Of a DNA stretch of 64,000 nucleotides, positions 46,288-57,503 are shown one piece after another; the first letter of the stretch is position 1, and every line of letters starts with the position of its first letter. The stretch lies in the NCBI RefSeq assembly GCF_048544455.1, contig NC_133538.1, forward strand, positions 658,658 through 722,657. The letters run 5' to 3'. The position numbers were made by a program, and so were the translations under genes. The notes beneath the pieces were generated by a model. That model did not search any database. It was not told the DNA's origin and saw nothing but the letters and a program-made list of their open reading frames with translations. This DNA comes from Silene latifolia. Taxonomy: Eukaryota; Streptophyta; Magnoliopsida; Caryophyllales; Caryophyllaceae.

Positions 46288-47915
46288 ATGGTCGAGGAAC
46301 ATGACATAGATGACGTACTACTCTTAACGAGTAGTGAACCCGCAACCTATAAAGGTGCCATGACTAGTTTCGACTCAAAGCTATGGCTTGAGGCCATGCA
46401 ATCCGAGATGGACTCCATGTATGAGAACAACGTGTGGGATCTTGTTGACTTACCTGCTAAGGTTCGTCCCCTTCAATGCAAATGGCTTTACAAGATAAAG
46501 CATTCTGTGGAAGGTCAACAAGATATCTACAAAGCACCACTAGTTGCTAAAGGTTTCACCCAAGTGCCAGGTTTGCACTACGATGAGATTTTTGCACCCG
46601 TAGTCATGCTGCGTTCCATTCGGATTATCTTAGCGATTGCCGCTTTTCATGACTATGAAATTTGGCAAATGGACGTGAAAACTGCCTTCTTAAACGGTTT
46701 TTTGGAGGAAGAGTTGTACATGGTACAACCCGAAGGTTTCATCGATCCAGCACATCCTAAGAAAGTGTGCAAGCTTAAGCGTTCCATTTATGGACTTAAG
46801 CAAGCATCAAGGAGTTGGAATCATCGCTTCGACCAAGTGATAAAAGAAAATGGATTTACTCGATCGGTCGAGGAACCATGTCTATATATCAAGTCGAGTG
46901 GGAGCAAGATTGTCTTTCTAATATTGTATGTTGACGACATACTCCTGATTGGGAATGACATACCTCTCTTAACTTCGGTGAAAGTATGGTTGAAAAACCA
47001 TTTCCAGATGAAAGATCTGGGAGAGGCACAAAGAATTCTAGGCATCCGTATCTATCGAGATAGATCACGACGGATGTTATCTCTCAGTCAGGAGTCTTAC
47101 ATAGACAAAGTCCTAGAGAGATTCAGTATGACTAACTCCAAGAAGGGGTTCCTTCCTATGGCTCCAGGGGTGCATTTGAGCCAGTCTCAGGTACCAGAGA
47201 CACCGGAAGAGAAAGAGCGCATGACACGGATTCCTTATGCTTCGGCTATAGGATCAATCATGTATGCCATGATATGCACACGTCCGGACGTGGCATATGC
47301 ATTGAGTATGACAAGTCGATTCCAACAAAGATCCGGGTGAACCACATTGGTTGGCTGTCAAGAACATTCTTAAGTACCTACGGAGGACTAAAGATTGGGC
47401 ATTGACTTATGGAGGCTCTCAAACGCTATGCGCAACCGATTCTGTGAGATGCTAGCTTCCAAACGGATCGAGATGACTCGAAATCTCAATCTGGATTCGT
47501 TTTTACTCTTAATGGCGCTGCAGTCAGCTGGAAGAGTTCGAAACAAACTGTTACAGCAGATTCTACGACTGAGTCCGAGTACTATGCCGCGTCTGAAGCT
47601 ACAAAGGAAGCGATATGGATGCGTCAATTCTTACATGGGCTATCTGTAGTGCCCAGTTCGAATGACCCGATCACCATCTATTGCGACAATAGTGGTGCCA
47701 TCTTCCAAGCTAAGGAGCCAAAGTCTAGCAACAAGTCTAGACATGTACAACGGAAAGCTCATCTAATCCGGGATTACGTGGAGCAAAAGGAAGTAGTAAT
47801 AGAAAAGATTGCTACAGATGATAACATAGCAGATCCTCTCACTAAAGCATTACGACAAGATAAGCATGAAGGGCACGTTAATTCCATGGGAATTAAACGT
47901 GTTCCTAAGTTGTAG
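46288..47915 (+). pseudogene. Reverse transcriptase and RNase H of copia C3
   Basis: [59 protein letters not shown], catalytic YVDD in ILYVDDILLIGND, and YAMICTRPDVAYALS. RNase H (about 47395-47915) ends with [36 protein letters not shown] and [14 protein letters not shown]. Standard copia order. Broken, with a few breaks near the RT/RNase H junction. Confidence 0.92.
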
Positions 47916-48115
47916 TACTCTTTTATGGATCAGATTCATTCTCTCTTGTACTCTATACGACATCATCGTTTTGATATTTTATATATATATTTTGTTTGTC
48001 ATGTGGATTTGTACGACAAATTTTGAACGCCACAAAGTGAACTGAATGAACATTATATCTTTTCAGTCCTTAATTGCCCACATGAGCTGATAACTCTGGC
48101 AATTATTTTGTGACG

Positions 48116-48464
48116 TCTTTTGAGCTAGACATTTCATTTTACAGAAAACTAGGGTTTTGGAGACACTTTCTCTCTGAAACTCAGATCTCACATCTCGAAA
48201 ACCTCACAACAAGTTCTCCCAATATTGCAAGGCAATCGGAGAACACGTTCTAGCACAAGGGCATATCTCGGACAAGTCTTGGGTGCAACAATTAGGAGGG
48301 AATCTCGTTTGATTTCTGTTCTTTACGCCGTGCATCAAAGGACCCGAGGTTATTTCTTGTTCCTTATCGTTTCTATTGTATTTATGTTTTATGACCATAA
48401 TCACATGTTTAAATTTACGTTATAGTCCTAAATTTAAAGGGTATTATACGGATGTATACCCACA
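48116..48464 (+). repeat. 3' LTR of C3 (partial copy)
   Basis: Matches 41606-41955 of the 5' LTR almost base for base and ends TGTATACCCACA against the duplicated TAACA. Confidence 0.9.
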
Positions 48465-48469
48465 TAACA

Positions 48470-49792
48470 GTCAATACACAAACGAGTTATGAGTTGTTCA
48501 GAAATAAAGCCGACCTATCGACCTTGCAAGACCAACAAAATTGGACTCTCACGTGGTCACTCTTCTCTCATGAAGCAAAGGGTGAATTATATGTAAAAGA
48601 GAGAAAGAGAAACAGTCACTCACCTAAACTGCCACCTACATAGCATGCATGCAACAAAAATGAAAGACGATTAAAGTACTAATGCATACAATCCAACCAA
48701 TAATGTCCGTCACAGCTGAGGGCTTACAAATATTATAGGAATAGTGAGGTTCAGGTGAGAAAAGACAAAAAAAGTTATGGAAATGTGGAGGTAAAAGCGT
48801 CAAGCTAGTTCCTAAATAGGACCATATAAGATCGTCCGAATCTTAATTGACTAAGAAATAGACACAAGTGCCCTTCATTTGGCACACAACTCACTAATCA
48901 CATACACTATCTCCTTAAAAATATGGAATAAAACGGAGGAGTGAGACTGTCACAAATAGAAATGAACACAGACGGACTCAATATTCAAACCAGCTCAAAT
49001 TTTTGATTTTCATTCTTCTGGTTTTCACGTGAACTTCATTTTTTCATTTTTTCTTCTTCAATTCACGTAATTTTCTTTCTTTTTTCCAATTCGTTTTTTT
49101 CTTCTCATACTCCCTTCCTTAGTTCTCCACTAACTTCAAACAAAATACACATGGGCCAAACTGCAGACGGAAAAATATACCACAAAAGACAAACTAAACT
49201 AACTTGACTAGGCGGGCTCAGTTTTGGATGTAGCTAATGGGTCAAAAAGGCAAGATTTGGCTTAAGTGGAGTTAAATGGGTGAAAAATGTAAGAAAAGGG
49301 GAAAATTTGCAAGCACCTCCCTGCATGTGACACCGACCACAAACCCGAATGTATGCATTTGATAAGAAATCGAATGTCATAAAAGTGCAAAAATGATGAA
49401 CATGCTATGCAAGGAGTACTACTCTCAATTCCTATATAAACCGGTCATGAATGTCACCAGTTATAAGGCTCTAAATCTCAGAAATTGTAAAGTAGGTTGC
49501 CAATGAAATAAATAAATACAATGCAAGCTGGAAAATAGAAACGTGAATGCAAAACAAATGCAAATGCAGACTCCAAGGATGCATTATCCTCCCCAAACCA
49601 AAACGGACAACGCCCTCGTTGTCCTCCAGCATACACCAGCTGATATATACAGGGAAACGGGAATATACAACCAAGAAATGAATAATAATAAAATAAAAAG
49701 GAGACAAAAGAAATAAAAGAGCGAGAATAAACATATAAAACACGAACTTCCCCAAACCAAACTGAAAACTGGGGAAGTGAGTAGACCAGTAG
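48470..49792 (-). other. A2 3' non-coding region, part right of C3
   Basis: About 1.3 kb without coding. It carries T-rich low-complexity stretches (about 49000-49120) and two polypurine-like tracts, sense GGTTTGGGGAGG at about 49587-49598 and GGTTTGGGGAAG at about 49751-49762. Confidence 0.6.
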
Positions 49793-51733
49793 CTACTCGT
49801 CAGCCTCCTCTGTCATGTCCTCCACCGTCAGAGTGTAGTCCGGTTCCGTCTCCTGCTCTCTCCTCCTCCTCTGCTCCTCCTGATCTCTTGCTGCGGCCGC
49901 CACTGGGTCCTCGTCCTCGTCCTCATCCTCACTAGCAGACTCCGGGTACCCCTCAGCTGGGTACCGGTAGAAGGAAGGGTGTGGCCAACCCTCTGGGATC
50001 GGACGGTGTCGCCTCATGTGATACTCGTACAGAGGGAACAAAGTGAGAGCTATGTCCCTCTCCATACGAGCCTGTCTCTCTGCCATCTCAAGCAACAAAT
50101 TGTCAGGGCGCCCGTGGTCCATGACCGCAGACGCCTCAAAGGATGGAGGACAAACAAAATTACCCGGAAGAATCGGCTGTGCCTGGTCGGGCACAGGAGT
50201 AGGAGTAGGAGTAGGAGTAGGAGTAGGAGTAGGAGTAGGAGTAGGGATCGGGGTAGGTGTGGCCGTGGAAGTCTGGCCACCCGTAGGAGGTGTGGATCCC
50301 TCTCCGGTCTCAAGTCGACGCCGCTTCCTAGAAGCGGCTAAAGAAGGAGGTGGTCAGAGCGATAAGTGGTACATGGGTAATGGTGGTGGTAGGACGCCCC
50401 GTGCAACAGTGGGCAAAGGAACGAGACGAGGTAGGGTGCTACAAGGGAGGTCCACAGACAAGGAACTACCTATCTTCGAAGTCCGTAAGTCTGAAGTCAG
50501 CTAGGTCTGAGAGAACATAGAAGCTAGTCCGAGGTACCTATCTCCAGCTATATACGGTAAGTCACGAGGCAAGGCAGGGAGGAAAGAATGGGCAAGAAAG
50601 GTAGCTATGCCACCGCAGACGATAGTGCCCGTGGTCTTCTCTCCCTGAGTATGAAAATACTGGGTGGTCAAGTAAGCAATGTTGAAGGCAAAGAGGCCCT
50701 CGCTGTCGATGTTGAGGTAACCGTCCAAAATTGAAAGCTCGGTGTTAGTGATGTTGTTTGGCCCTTTTCGACCAAAAATAGTGCTTCCCATCAGTCGCAG
50801 GAAGTAAAGGGCAGGGGGGAGGTGGACCTGAGCGAGACGTCATTCCTCGAAGAGGGTCTGTGCCAAAGTCCACCAAAGCTGACGGAGGACCTTCCTAGGG
50901 GCAGTAGTGACACCTCTAAATGAAAGGCCGAGCCTAGTGCCAAACTCCTCCAATGTCATAGAAAAAGTCCGGTTAAACAACCAGATGGACACAGAAAGAC
51001 AAGTAGAGGCAGCATCGTGTGCCCCGGAGGAGAAGGTGAAGGAGCTGAAGAACTCAAGACTCAGCTCCCTAAAGGTATGGCCACTCATAGTAATAACTCC
51101 GGTCATCCCCGTGCCCCTCAAACGCTCACACACCGGCTCATAGAAACCAAGCCTCTCAAGTGACGTACGACATAAAAAATGGGTCGGGAGAAAGTCGCAG
51201 TCTGCTAAAGCATAAAATCTAGTACGATGAATACCATTAACAAAAATTACCTGGGGGTAGGCGGGGTGCGAGTCGAGGGAGTCGTCCCCTCGGATGGTAA
51301 CATGGCCAGCAGAACGACCGGCTGCAGTTGTAGCTCGTGCATGCCCCCGACCTCTTTAATCTGAAGTGGAAGACCGTCCTCCGATGGGACGAGGAACTAG
51401 AGCCGCCCGGTAAGCAGCAGTGACTGCGGGTGACCACGCAGCAGGGGTGGTCACCGTACTTGAAGTACTAGCTGTAGCTGCAACAGAAGAAGCAGCATAG
51501 ACCACCACAGAGGAAGAAGGGCTAGCAGTAGTGGCTGTGGCGGAGGTAAAGGCTGAAACAGAGCTAGCAGCAGCAAAAATGGTACCAGCAGCAGTAACAA
51601 GGAACACAGAACTAGAGGCCGTGGTACTAGTAGGTGCGGAGGCGGTGGTGGCAGCAGGGATCACCATCTCAGACAAGGACGGACTGACAGTCGAACTGGT
51701 AGAAGGCATAGAGCTAGAATCCATCCTAGCCAA
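49793..51733 (-). pseudogene. Env-position ORF1 (ATHILA ORF-1 family) of A2
   Basis: The N-terminal part (51733-51356) is a Ser/Thr/Ala-rich low-complexity region resembling a mucin-type or disordered tail. The family core (about 51133-50840) shows GHTFRELSLEFFSSFTFSSG and LFNRTFSMTLEEFGTRLGL, matching the ATHILA ORF-1 pattern seen in A1. It continues with FAFNIAYLTTQYFHTQGEK and IVCGGIATFLAHSF (50790-50580). Near the end, a hexamer repeat encodes a Thr-Pro run (about 50195-50250), followed by an acidic C-terminus (SEDEDEDEDP). Function unknown. Broken, with a few breaks. Confidence 0.78.
50193..50245 (+). repeat. Hexanucleotide repeat AGGAGT in ORF1 of A2
   Basis: About eight tandem AGGAGT units, which in the ORF1 sense frame give a Thr-Pro dipeptide run. 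Confidence 0.95.
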
Positions 51734-52898
51734 ATAGGGCAGGGGAAACGATAATTAAATTACAGTGAAACAGGAGAAAATCCCCTAAGACAGTCGAAAA
51801 TTTCGACTTAGCAAACCCTAATTCCCAAATTTTCCTCAAAAATTCGAATAAAACAGATGGTCAGTGATAGGGTGTAGGTTAACAGACAACAAATGCAGCA
51901 AATTAAGCAGAGACAGTAGGAAAAACCCAATTTTCAGTTGAAAATTTCGACTGGCAAGAACCCTAATCACATATTTTTCATAAAATTCGAAATAAACATG
52001 TAAATGGCGAGGAGGTAAGGGAATTAATCACCAAGTAAGGCAAATTAGGCATAAAATCACAAATATAGTCGAAAAATTCGATCAAAATTGACTACCCGAA
52101 GCCCTAATTCCCAATGTACCTCAAAAAGGCAAAATTAATGCAATAAAAAGATAATGGAGTAAGGGAATACTTACTTGATGATGAGAAAACTACAAATTAA
52201 GCAAATAATCGACAATCAATGAAGCAAATTAGGCGATTTTTTCGACTAAAAATAGCAAACCCTAAAACCCCAAATTGACCATGCAAATCAACGAAAATCA
52301 AAGGGTAAGTAGAGGGCAAATGTCGAGTAATTAGCAAGGAACAAAGTGTAGGTATTGGAATAAGGGAAAGATTAAGGAGGATTTTGGGAGGTTTTAGTCG
52401 CAAATAGTGAAGGGCAGGTGAAATATGAATAAGGAAATGATATAATGAAGAAAAGAAGGGAGTTTAAGAGACTTCCTGCGTGTCATTTGCAAATTCACTC
52501 GATCGAGTGATTTTAAACCACTCGATCGAGAGCTCTTGTATGCAACTCACTCGTTCGAGTAGAAATATACTCGATCGAGTACTCCCTTATTTGGCCTTTC
52601 TCGATCGAGCACTCCGGAACCATTCGATCGAGCATAATTCACTCGATCGAGTACAAAAAGTACTCGATCGAGTTCTTTCCTCGTGTCAGCCCTTGAAATT
52701 GCGTATAATCTCCCCAAACCTGCATAAAAACATCCGCAAACATATCACAAAATACCAAATATAAAAAGTAACAGTCTATAGTCCTCTAAACTATGCTAAA
52801 AATGTCTAAATTCTAATTATCCTAATAAAAGCAATAAAACAAATTCAACAGAAAATTAAAATAAGTTTTTACAATTTGTTACACGGGGTATTCCCTGC
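51734..52898 (-). other. Spacer between protease and ORF1 of A2
   Basis: About 1.2 kb without domain signal, where pol would be expected before it. In sense order: a copy of the element's polypurine tract (52720-52708), the TCGATCGA array (52671-52499), a TATA-like ATTATATCATT (about 52436-52446), then 700 bp to the ORF1 start. Confidence 0.65.
52499..52671 (-). repeat. TCGATCGA array, pre-ORF1 spacer of A2
   Basis: Seven perfect copies plus one single-base variant in 173 bp. Confidence 0.95.
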
Positions 52899-53875
52899 TC
52901 ACTTCTCAAGATAATTCAATAGCCCCACGGAGGGCCTCTGACTGGAGGACGTCACTTCAGCAACATTAACCGTCCTCTTCATTTTCCACGACCTTGTACT
53001 TGAATCAGTAGGAGGAGAATAGTTGATGTCAACATACGCGTGAACTTTTCTCGTCCTTATTCCTTTCTCACCAGCTTTAACGTTATCATCTCCACTTTGA
53101 CTGATATTTATTGCACAATGACCATTGACAATTCCTGCATTATTTTCATCTGTACATGCAGCAAGGAAAACAGTCGAATTCTCCTCCTTTTTGCTCTCAA
53201 TCTGAGGCGGAGGGGTCACAATGGCAGCACAGGATTCCAAATTTTCATTTGGAATGTCAATATGAGGGTCAGTGGAGGAAAGGGCATTGCAAGGCTGAGC
53301 TTGCATGGGAGCCCTTCGGGACTTAGACTGATGGAATATTAATTCCTCGTCCCCAACCTGAAAAGTTAATGTCTTGCCCCTGACGTCAATCACTGCACGA
53401 GCAGTGAATAAAAATGGTCTCCCTAAAATGATAGGGGTATAGGTATCCTCCGGGATGTCAAGCACAACGAAATCAACGGGAACAAAGAACCTCCCGATCT
53501 TAACAGGTATATCCTCAATGACACCTAACGACCGTGATATACTATGGTTGGCCATCTGTACAGTCATGTTCGTGCAATTAAACTTAGTCAAACCAAGTCT
53601 CTTGGTAAGAGACAGGGTAAGACACTCACACTAGCGTCAAGATCGCATAACGCGTTATCAATCAAGTGGATACCTATATGACACGGAATCGAGAAACTAC
53701 CAGGGTCTGACTGTTTGGGAGGTAACTTATTTTGAACTAGGGCAGTCCCTACCTCGGTCAAAGCTATCATCTCATGATCATTAATATGCCTCTTACGTGA
53801 TAAAATTTCTTTCATAAATTTAAGGTAAGAGGGTACCCGTGTTAGCAATTCGGCGAACGGAACAGTGACTTGCAA
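52899..53875 (-). pseudogene. Aspartic protease region of A2
   Basis: IPCHIGIHLIDNALCDL leads into the protease active-site region, then NMTVQMANHSISRSLGVIED, FVVLDIPEDTYTPIILGRPF and a long tail ending at 52899. A1 and A4 have the same blocks, with the D-L-G-A-S form in those copies. The tail is followed by spacer and not by RT. Broken. Confidence 0.85.
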
Positions 53876-54018
53876 TCTTTTCAGGAGTTCGACAAATTTA
53901 CCGAACTATTGATTGGCCTTCGTGTTCTGTAATTGCCCCGGAAAGAGCACCGTGATAGGTATTTCAAGCCCCTTGTTCCTTTCTTCCAACGTGTCGGCTG
54001 GATCAAGCTTTATATCCT

Positions 54019-54280
54019 TCGATCGAGACATCTTACCTCTCGATCGAGGTCTTTCAGGAGAGATTTCACTCGATCGAGCACTAGCAGGCTCTCGATCGAG
54101 TTTTTCTTTATCAGCAATAGTCTATCAAGCAAAAATATCACTCGATCGAACTCTTTCCTCAACATTTCCACTCGATCCAGCTGTTTGGGCTACTTGATCG
54201 AGCTGTTCTTTTTCTTGGTCACTCGATGGAGCAACATTTTCATCGATCGAGTCCTTTCTTCATAAGTTTTCCTCGATCGA
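54019..54280 (-). repeat. TCGATCGA array, gag/protease linker of A2
   Basis: Seven perfect copies and about four single-base variants in 262 bp. Confidence 0.93.
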
Positions 54281-54299
54281 CCCCCAGAAACTAGTTGAT

Positions 54300-55900
54300 C
54301 GAGCACTTTCTTCGTTGTCAGCTCGTTTTCATCAACAGTAACCTGTTCTTCAGCAGTATTAGCCTTCCTCGGGTCTGATTTCAGATGCTCGGGTCCCTCG
54401 TATGAACGACCGCTTCTCAGATTTATTAAATTCACCGTCTCATGTGGATTCTTATCGGCTTGTGATGGCAAATGACACTGCTTTCTCGTGGACTGGTTCG
54501 CGGCTAACTGGGCAACTTGAGTTTCAAGTGACTTGATGGACGTATCTTTTTGTTGGTCACTTCGCTGCCACTGCTTTGTCAAAGACTGCAACATCGTCTT
54601 CAATTCAGATAGCTCACTTACCCCACCAGAAGATGATGCACCTTGATTGGCAGGAGGGAAGGAAGGAGGCTTTTGAAAGCCTTGTTGAGCCTTATGAGGA
54701 GGCACATATGGCTGCTGCTGCTGCAGTGGAGGAGTGGGATTGAGCACATTTTGACTTGTCCACCTCAGGTTGGGGTGGATTGCCCCTTGGTTATTATAAT
54801 AAGAACCCCCTCCTTGCCTGTATTGTTGAAAAGCAAGGACCTGTTCTTTCTCTGTAAGATAGTCAATAGGATTATGACCGTCGTTGCTCCCACACCTCTC
54901 ACATGTGACGGTGTCCTGTCTAGTCAACAGATGAACCGTCTGTTGATCTGCAGCAGGTTGCAGTTCTAATCTATCAAATCGGGCATTCATCGCATCCAAC
55001 TGAGCCACAACTGCTTTGTCAACCGCGTGAACTGTTCGAATACCGTCTCGTGGGTTCCCATACTCAGCACAATGGGTCGCCATCTCCTCAATAATGGCCC
55101 ATCCCTTATCATTATCAGTATTCTTTTGAAATCTTCCGTTGGATGAGGCGTCAAGTATAGCTCTGTGGTCATCGTACAACCCAATGTAGAACTGATTGGA
55201 CAGAAACCACGGATCAAAACCATGGTGAGGAAGAGACCTTACCAACCTCTTGAACCGACACCAAGCTTCATAGAAAGTCTCATCAGGTGCACCTTGAAAC
55301 TAGTGATCTTTGCCCTCACCATTGGTGCGGCTGGGGGAAATATCTCTTATAAAAAGCAAGAGCAAGGGTCTCCCAGTCTGTGATCCCTGCGGCCGTGCGG
55401 TCCAAGTCGGTCAGCCACTCCCTAGCTGAGTCAGTCAAAGAAAAAGGAAACAGCACCTCCTTAATCTTGTCTTGAGTTACCCCCTTTGTGGCAGGGATAG
55501 TAGAACAATAGTCCGTAAAGACCTCCATATGCTTACTCGGATCTTCACCTGCCATACCTCTAAAGAGATTTCTCTCCACCAGATTGATATAAGACGGACG
55601 GATGTCAAAAGTATTACCATCCTCAGTCTGGAGGTTGAAACCCTTAGGAATAGATGACGCTTTAGTCACCGAATGACTTGCGATATTCAGCATCTTTACT
55701 GGTTGGTTTACAGAACTGAAATTATCTTCTTCTAAAGACGGGTCTTCTGTAAATAGGAAATGCTGAAGCTCGGGTTCGAAAGTACTCAAGTCTTCTTTTC
55801 GTGATTCTCTTTGCAGATGGAGTCTATGCCTAAACAGTCTCTCTGGCTCAGAATCAGCTGAAACTAATTCCAACCTGTATGACCTGGGCATACACAACAC
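54300..55900 (-). pseudogene. gag of A2
   Basis: Begins MLCMPRSYRLELVSADSEPE; then RPSYINLVERNLFRGMAGED and a HMEVFTDYCSTIP block, LFPFSLTDSAREWLTDLDR and LALAFYKRYFP (capsid domain of the retrotransposon gag family). After RFKRLVRSLPHHGFDPWFLS-type sequence come a Cys-containing knuckle-like TCERCGSNDGHNPIDYL (about 54905-54855) and a Gln/Pro-rich region (about 54800-54640). Nearly the same protein is seen in A4 (61262-62845), so the two are one family. Broken, with a few breaks. Confidence 0.9.
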
Positions 55901-55990
55901 TGAAAGAAAATAAATAAGAACTGTCTCAAGGAATAAGAATTCCCTGAGACGGATAAAATAAATGAAATAAAAACAGATAGGGCAATTGCC

Positions 55991-56008
55991 TCCCCGTCAA
56001 CGGCGCCA
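55991..56008 (-). other. Primer binding site of A2 (tRNA-Asp)
   Basis: Sense TGGCGCCGTTGACGGGGA, one base from the tRNA-Asp complement seen in A4, five bases inside the LTR end. Confidence 0.9.
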
Positions 56009-56950
56009 AAATTTGACAGGGCAGTCGTATACCTATAAAAAATAACTAACTAAACTAACTATATAGCTAGGGAAGTCGAATTCGATCTCCACAGGGAGTC
56101 AAGATATCTGTAAAAGGTTCGTCTATTCGGTCACAAGTGGGGGTTGTAAATTTGGTTTTCTAAACTAATTAAGCTTTAATGGAAGAGAAATAAATAAGAG
56201 CAATAAAGGCAGAAAATAGGAATAAACTATCAATAAAGAGGGGACATGTCAGGACTTCAGTTCACTACGGCAGTCTAGTGACTCAACTGTAAATAGCTTA
56301 GATAAATTTCTTTGAGACGGATATGGAAAGGTCCTTCCGGTCCACTTTCTATCCTAGATTTCCACTAACTTAACTTCCGTCCTCGTCAGTGTAGTCAACT
56401 GTTCATAGCAGGTCTATTTAGTCCAATCTTCCGATCCAGGATTAAATTTAACCAGATTAAAGGGTAACTTAGAAGCGTGCACTCAACTAAGTCGGTGATA
56501 CAGTTAAATTGCCATGGGGACAGAGTCTCACAAATAATTCACCTAACCTATTCACCACATCGTCACAGTTCTACCGTAGATCCCCTAATCCCAACATGAA
56601 ATAAATTAGCTACTCATATTATTGATGTTGTCAAGACTAATAATTATGAATGAACTAATAATAAACATATTGAAATGATTATTAAATCGCATAAAAGAGA
56701 TTAGGGCAGAAATTAAAAGAACTAAACAAGAGAAACAATGCAAACAAATAAAAGATTAAGATTAAAAGAGAGTAAGAGATTACAATCGCGAGAATTCCGG
56801 CGTAAAGAACACAAGATCCAAGCTAAATAACCCCGAAAGTAAAAGTTACAGTAAAAGTTTTTGGAAATGAGAAAAAGAATAGAGTGGCGTTCAAGAGTAT
56901 TGTAAATTGATAGATGAAAAGATAGATCCTAATGACCTAATTATTATGCG

Positions 56951-56962
56951 TTTAAATATAAA
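56951..56962 (-). promoter_or_regulatory. TATA-like box of A2 5' LTR
   Basis: Sense TTTATATTTAAA, about 540 nt from the LTR start. The best core promoter candidate downstream of the array. Confidence 0.4.
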
Positions 56963-57029
56963 TTAGCAAACTCCATAAACTAAAAATAAGTAACACGGAC
57001 TAATTAAGGCCCGTGAAACACCAAACCAC

Positions 57030-57213
57030 TCGATCGAGCGGTTTGAAACAGCTCGATCGAAGACTTCTGCAGGTAATCTACACGATCGACCAAAATTGTT
57101 ACTCGATCGAGCATCCTTGAATTCCAGCTTTTTCGATCGAGTAGAATAAACAGCTCGATCAACCTCCTCAACCAATAAAACCACTCGATCGACTAATAAA
57201 TGTCCTCGATCGA
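57030..57213 (-). repeat. TCGATCGA array in U3 of A2 5' LTR
   Basis: Six perfect copies and two variants at the same spacing as the eight perfect copies in the 3' LTR. On the sense strand the array ends about 70 bp before the TATA-like box. Confidence 0.93.
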
Positions 57214-57503
57214 GTTTTATTCCTCTGAAACAGCTCCAACTCGTAGCCGACTGCTTCGTAGACAGTTCCTTCACGCATCCCAATGCAATATCCCACTATA
57301 AAAATCTCGTCTCCTCAAAATGCATGCAAAATAGAACAAAAATAGTATGATTCCACTACTTTCACGTTCATTCCTGCAAAATAGACAAGACGAACCAAAG
57401 TAGCCAATTCGGGGCAAAAATGCAATATAAACAGTACAAAAGTACAAGGAAATACGTGCTAAAATAGGCTAAAAAGACTATACAAAATGCAAGTATCAAC
57501 CAC

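Larger units (their letters stand above)
41063..48464 (+). mobile_element. Ty1/copia retrotransposon C3 (Angela-like), nested in A2
   Basis: 7.4 kb with a perfect 5-bp duplication TAACA (41058-41062, 48465-48469). 5' LTR 41063-41955, initiator-Met primer site, a leader of nearly 2 kb with ten TCGATCGA copies, then gag, protease, integrase, RT and RNase H in copia order. The 3' LTR is represented by a partial copy (about 48116-48464), which matches the 5' LTR at about 98 percent. The gag segments LQKRFIAHGANKIF and VSPHILSMIENVEKLETF point to the Angela/Tork side of plant copia. Young. The coding part is broken, with about four or five breaks. Confidence 0.92.
39633..57498 (-). mobile_element. 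Athila-like element A2 without pol, hosting copia C3
   Basis: Bounded by LTRs 39633-40920 (3') and 56014-57498 (5') and a perfect 5-bp duplication ACCAC (39628-39632, 57499-57503) inside A3 RT. Sense order: 5' LTR, tRNA-Asp primer site, gag, protease, spacer with palindrome array, ORF1, 3' non-coding region (containing copia C3), polypurine tract, 3' LTR. No RT, RNase H or integrase is recognisable, so it looks like a non-autonomous member moved in trans. Without C3 it is about 10.5 kb. LTRs agree at about 95 percent by eye, with one indel of about 190 bp, suggesting very roughly one to two million years (inference). The coding parts are broken, with about five to eight breaks. Confidence 0.92.
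56014..57498 (-). repeat. 5' LTR of A2
   Basis: 1,485 bp. The minus strand begins TGATACTTGCATTTTG and ends CTGCCCTGTCA. It contains the TCGATCGA array at 57030-57213 and a TATA-like box at 56951-56962. About 190 bp in the middle (near 56593-56796) have no counterpart in the 3' copy. Confidence 0.93.
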
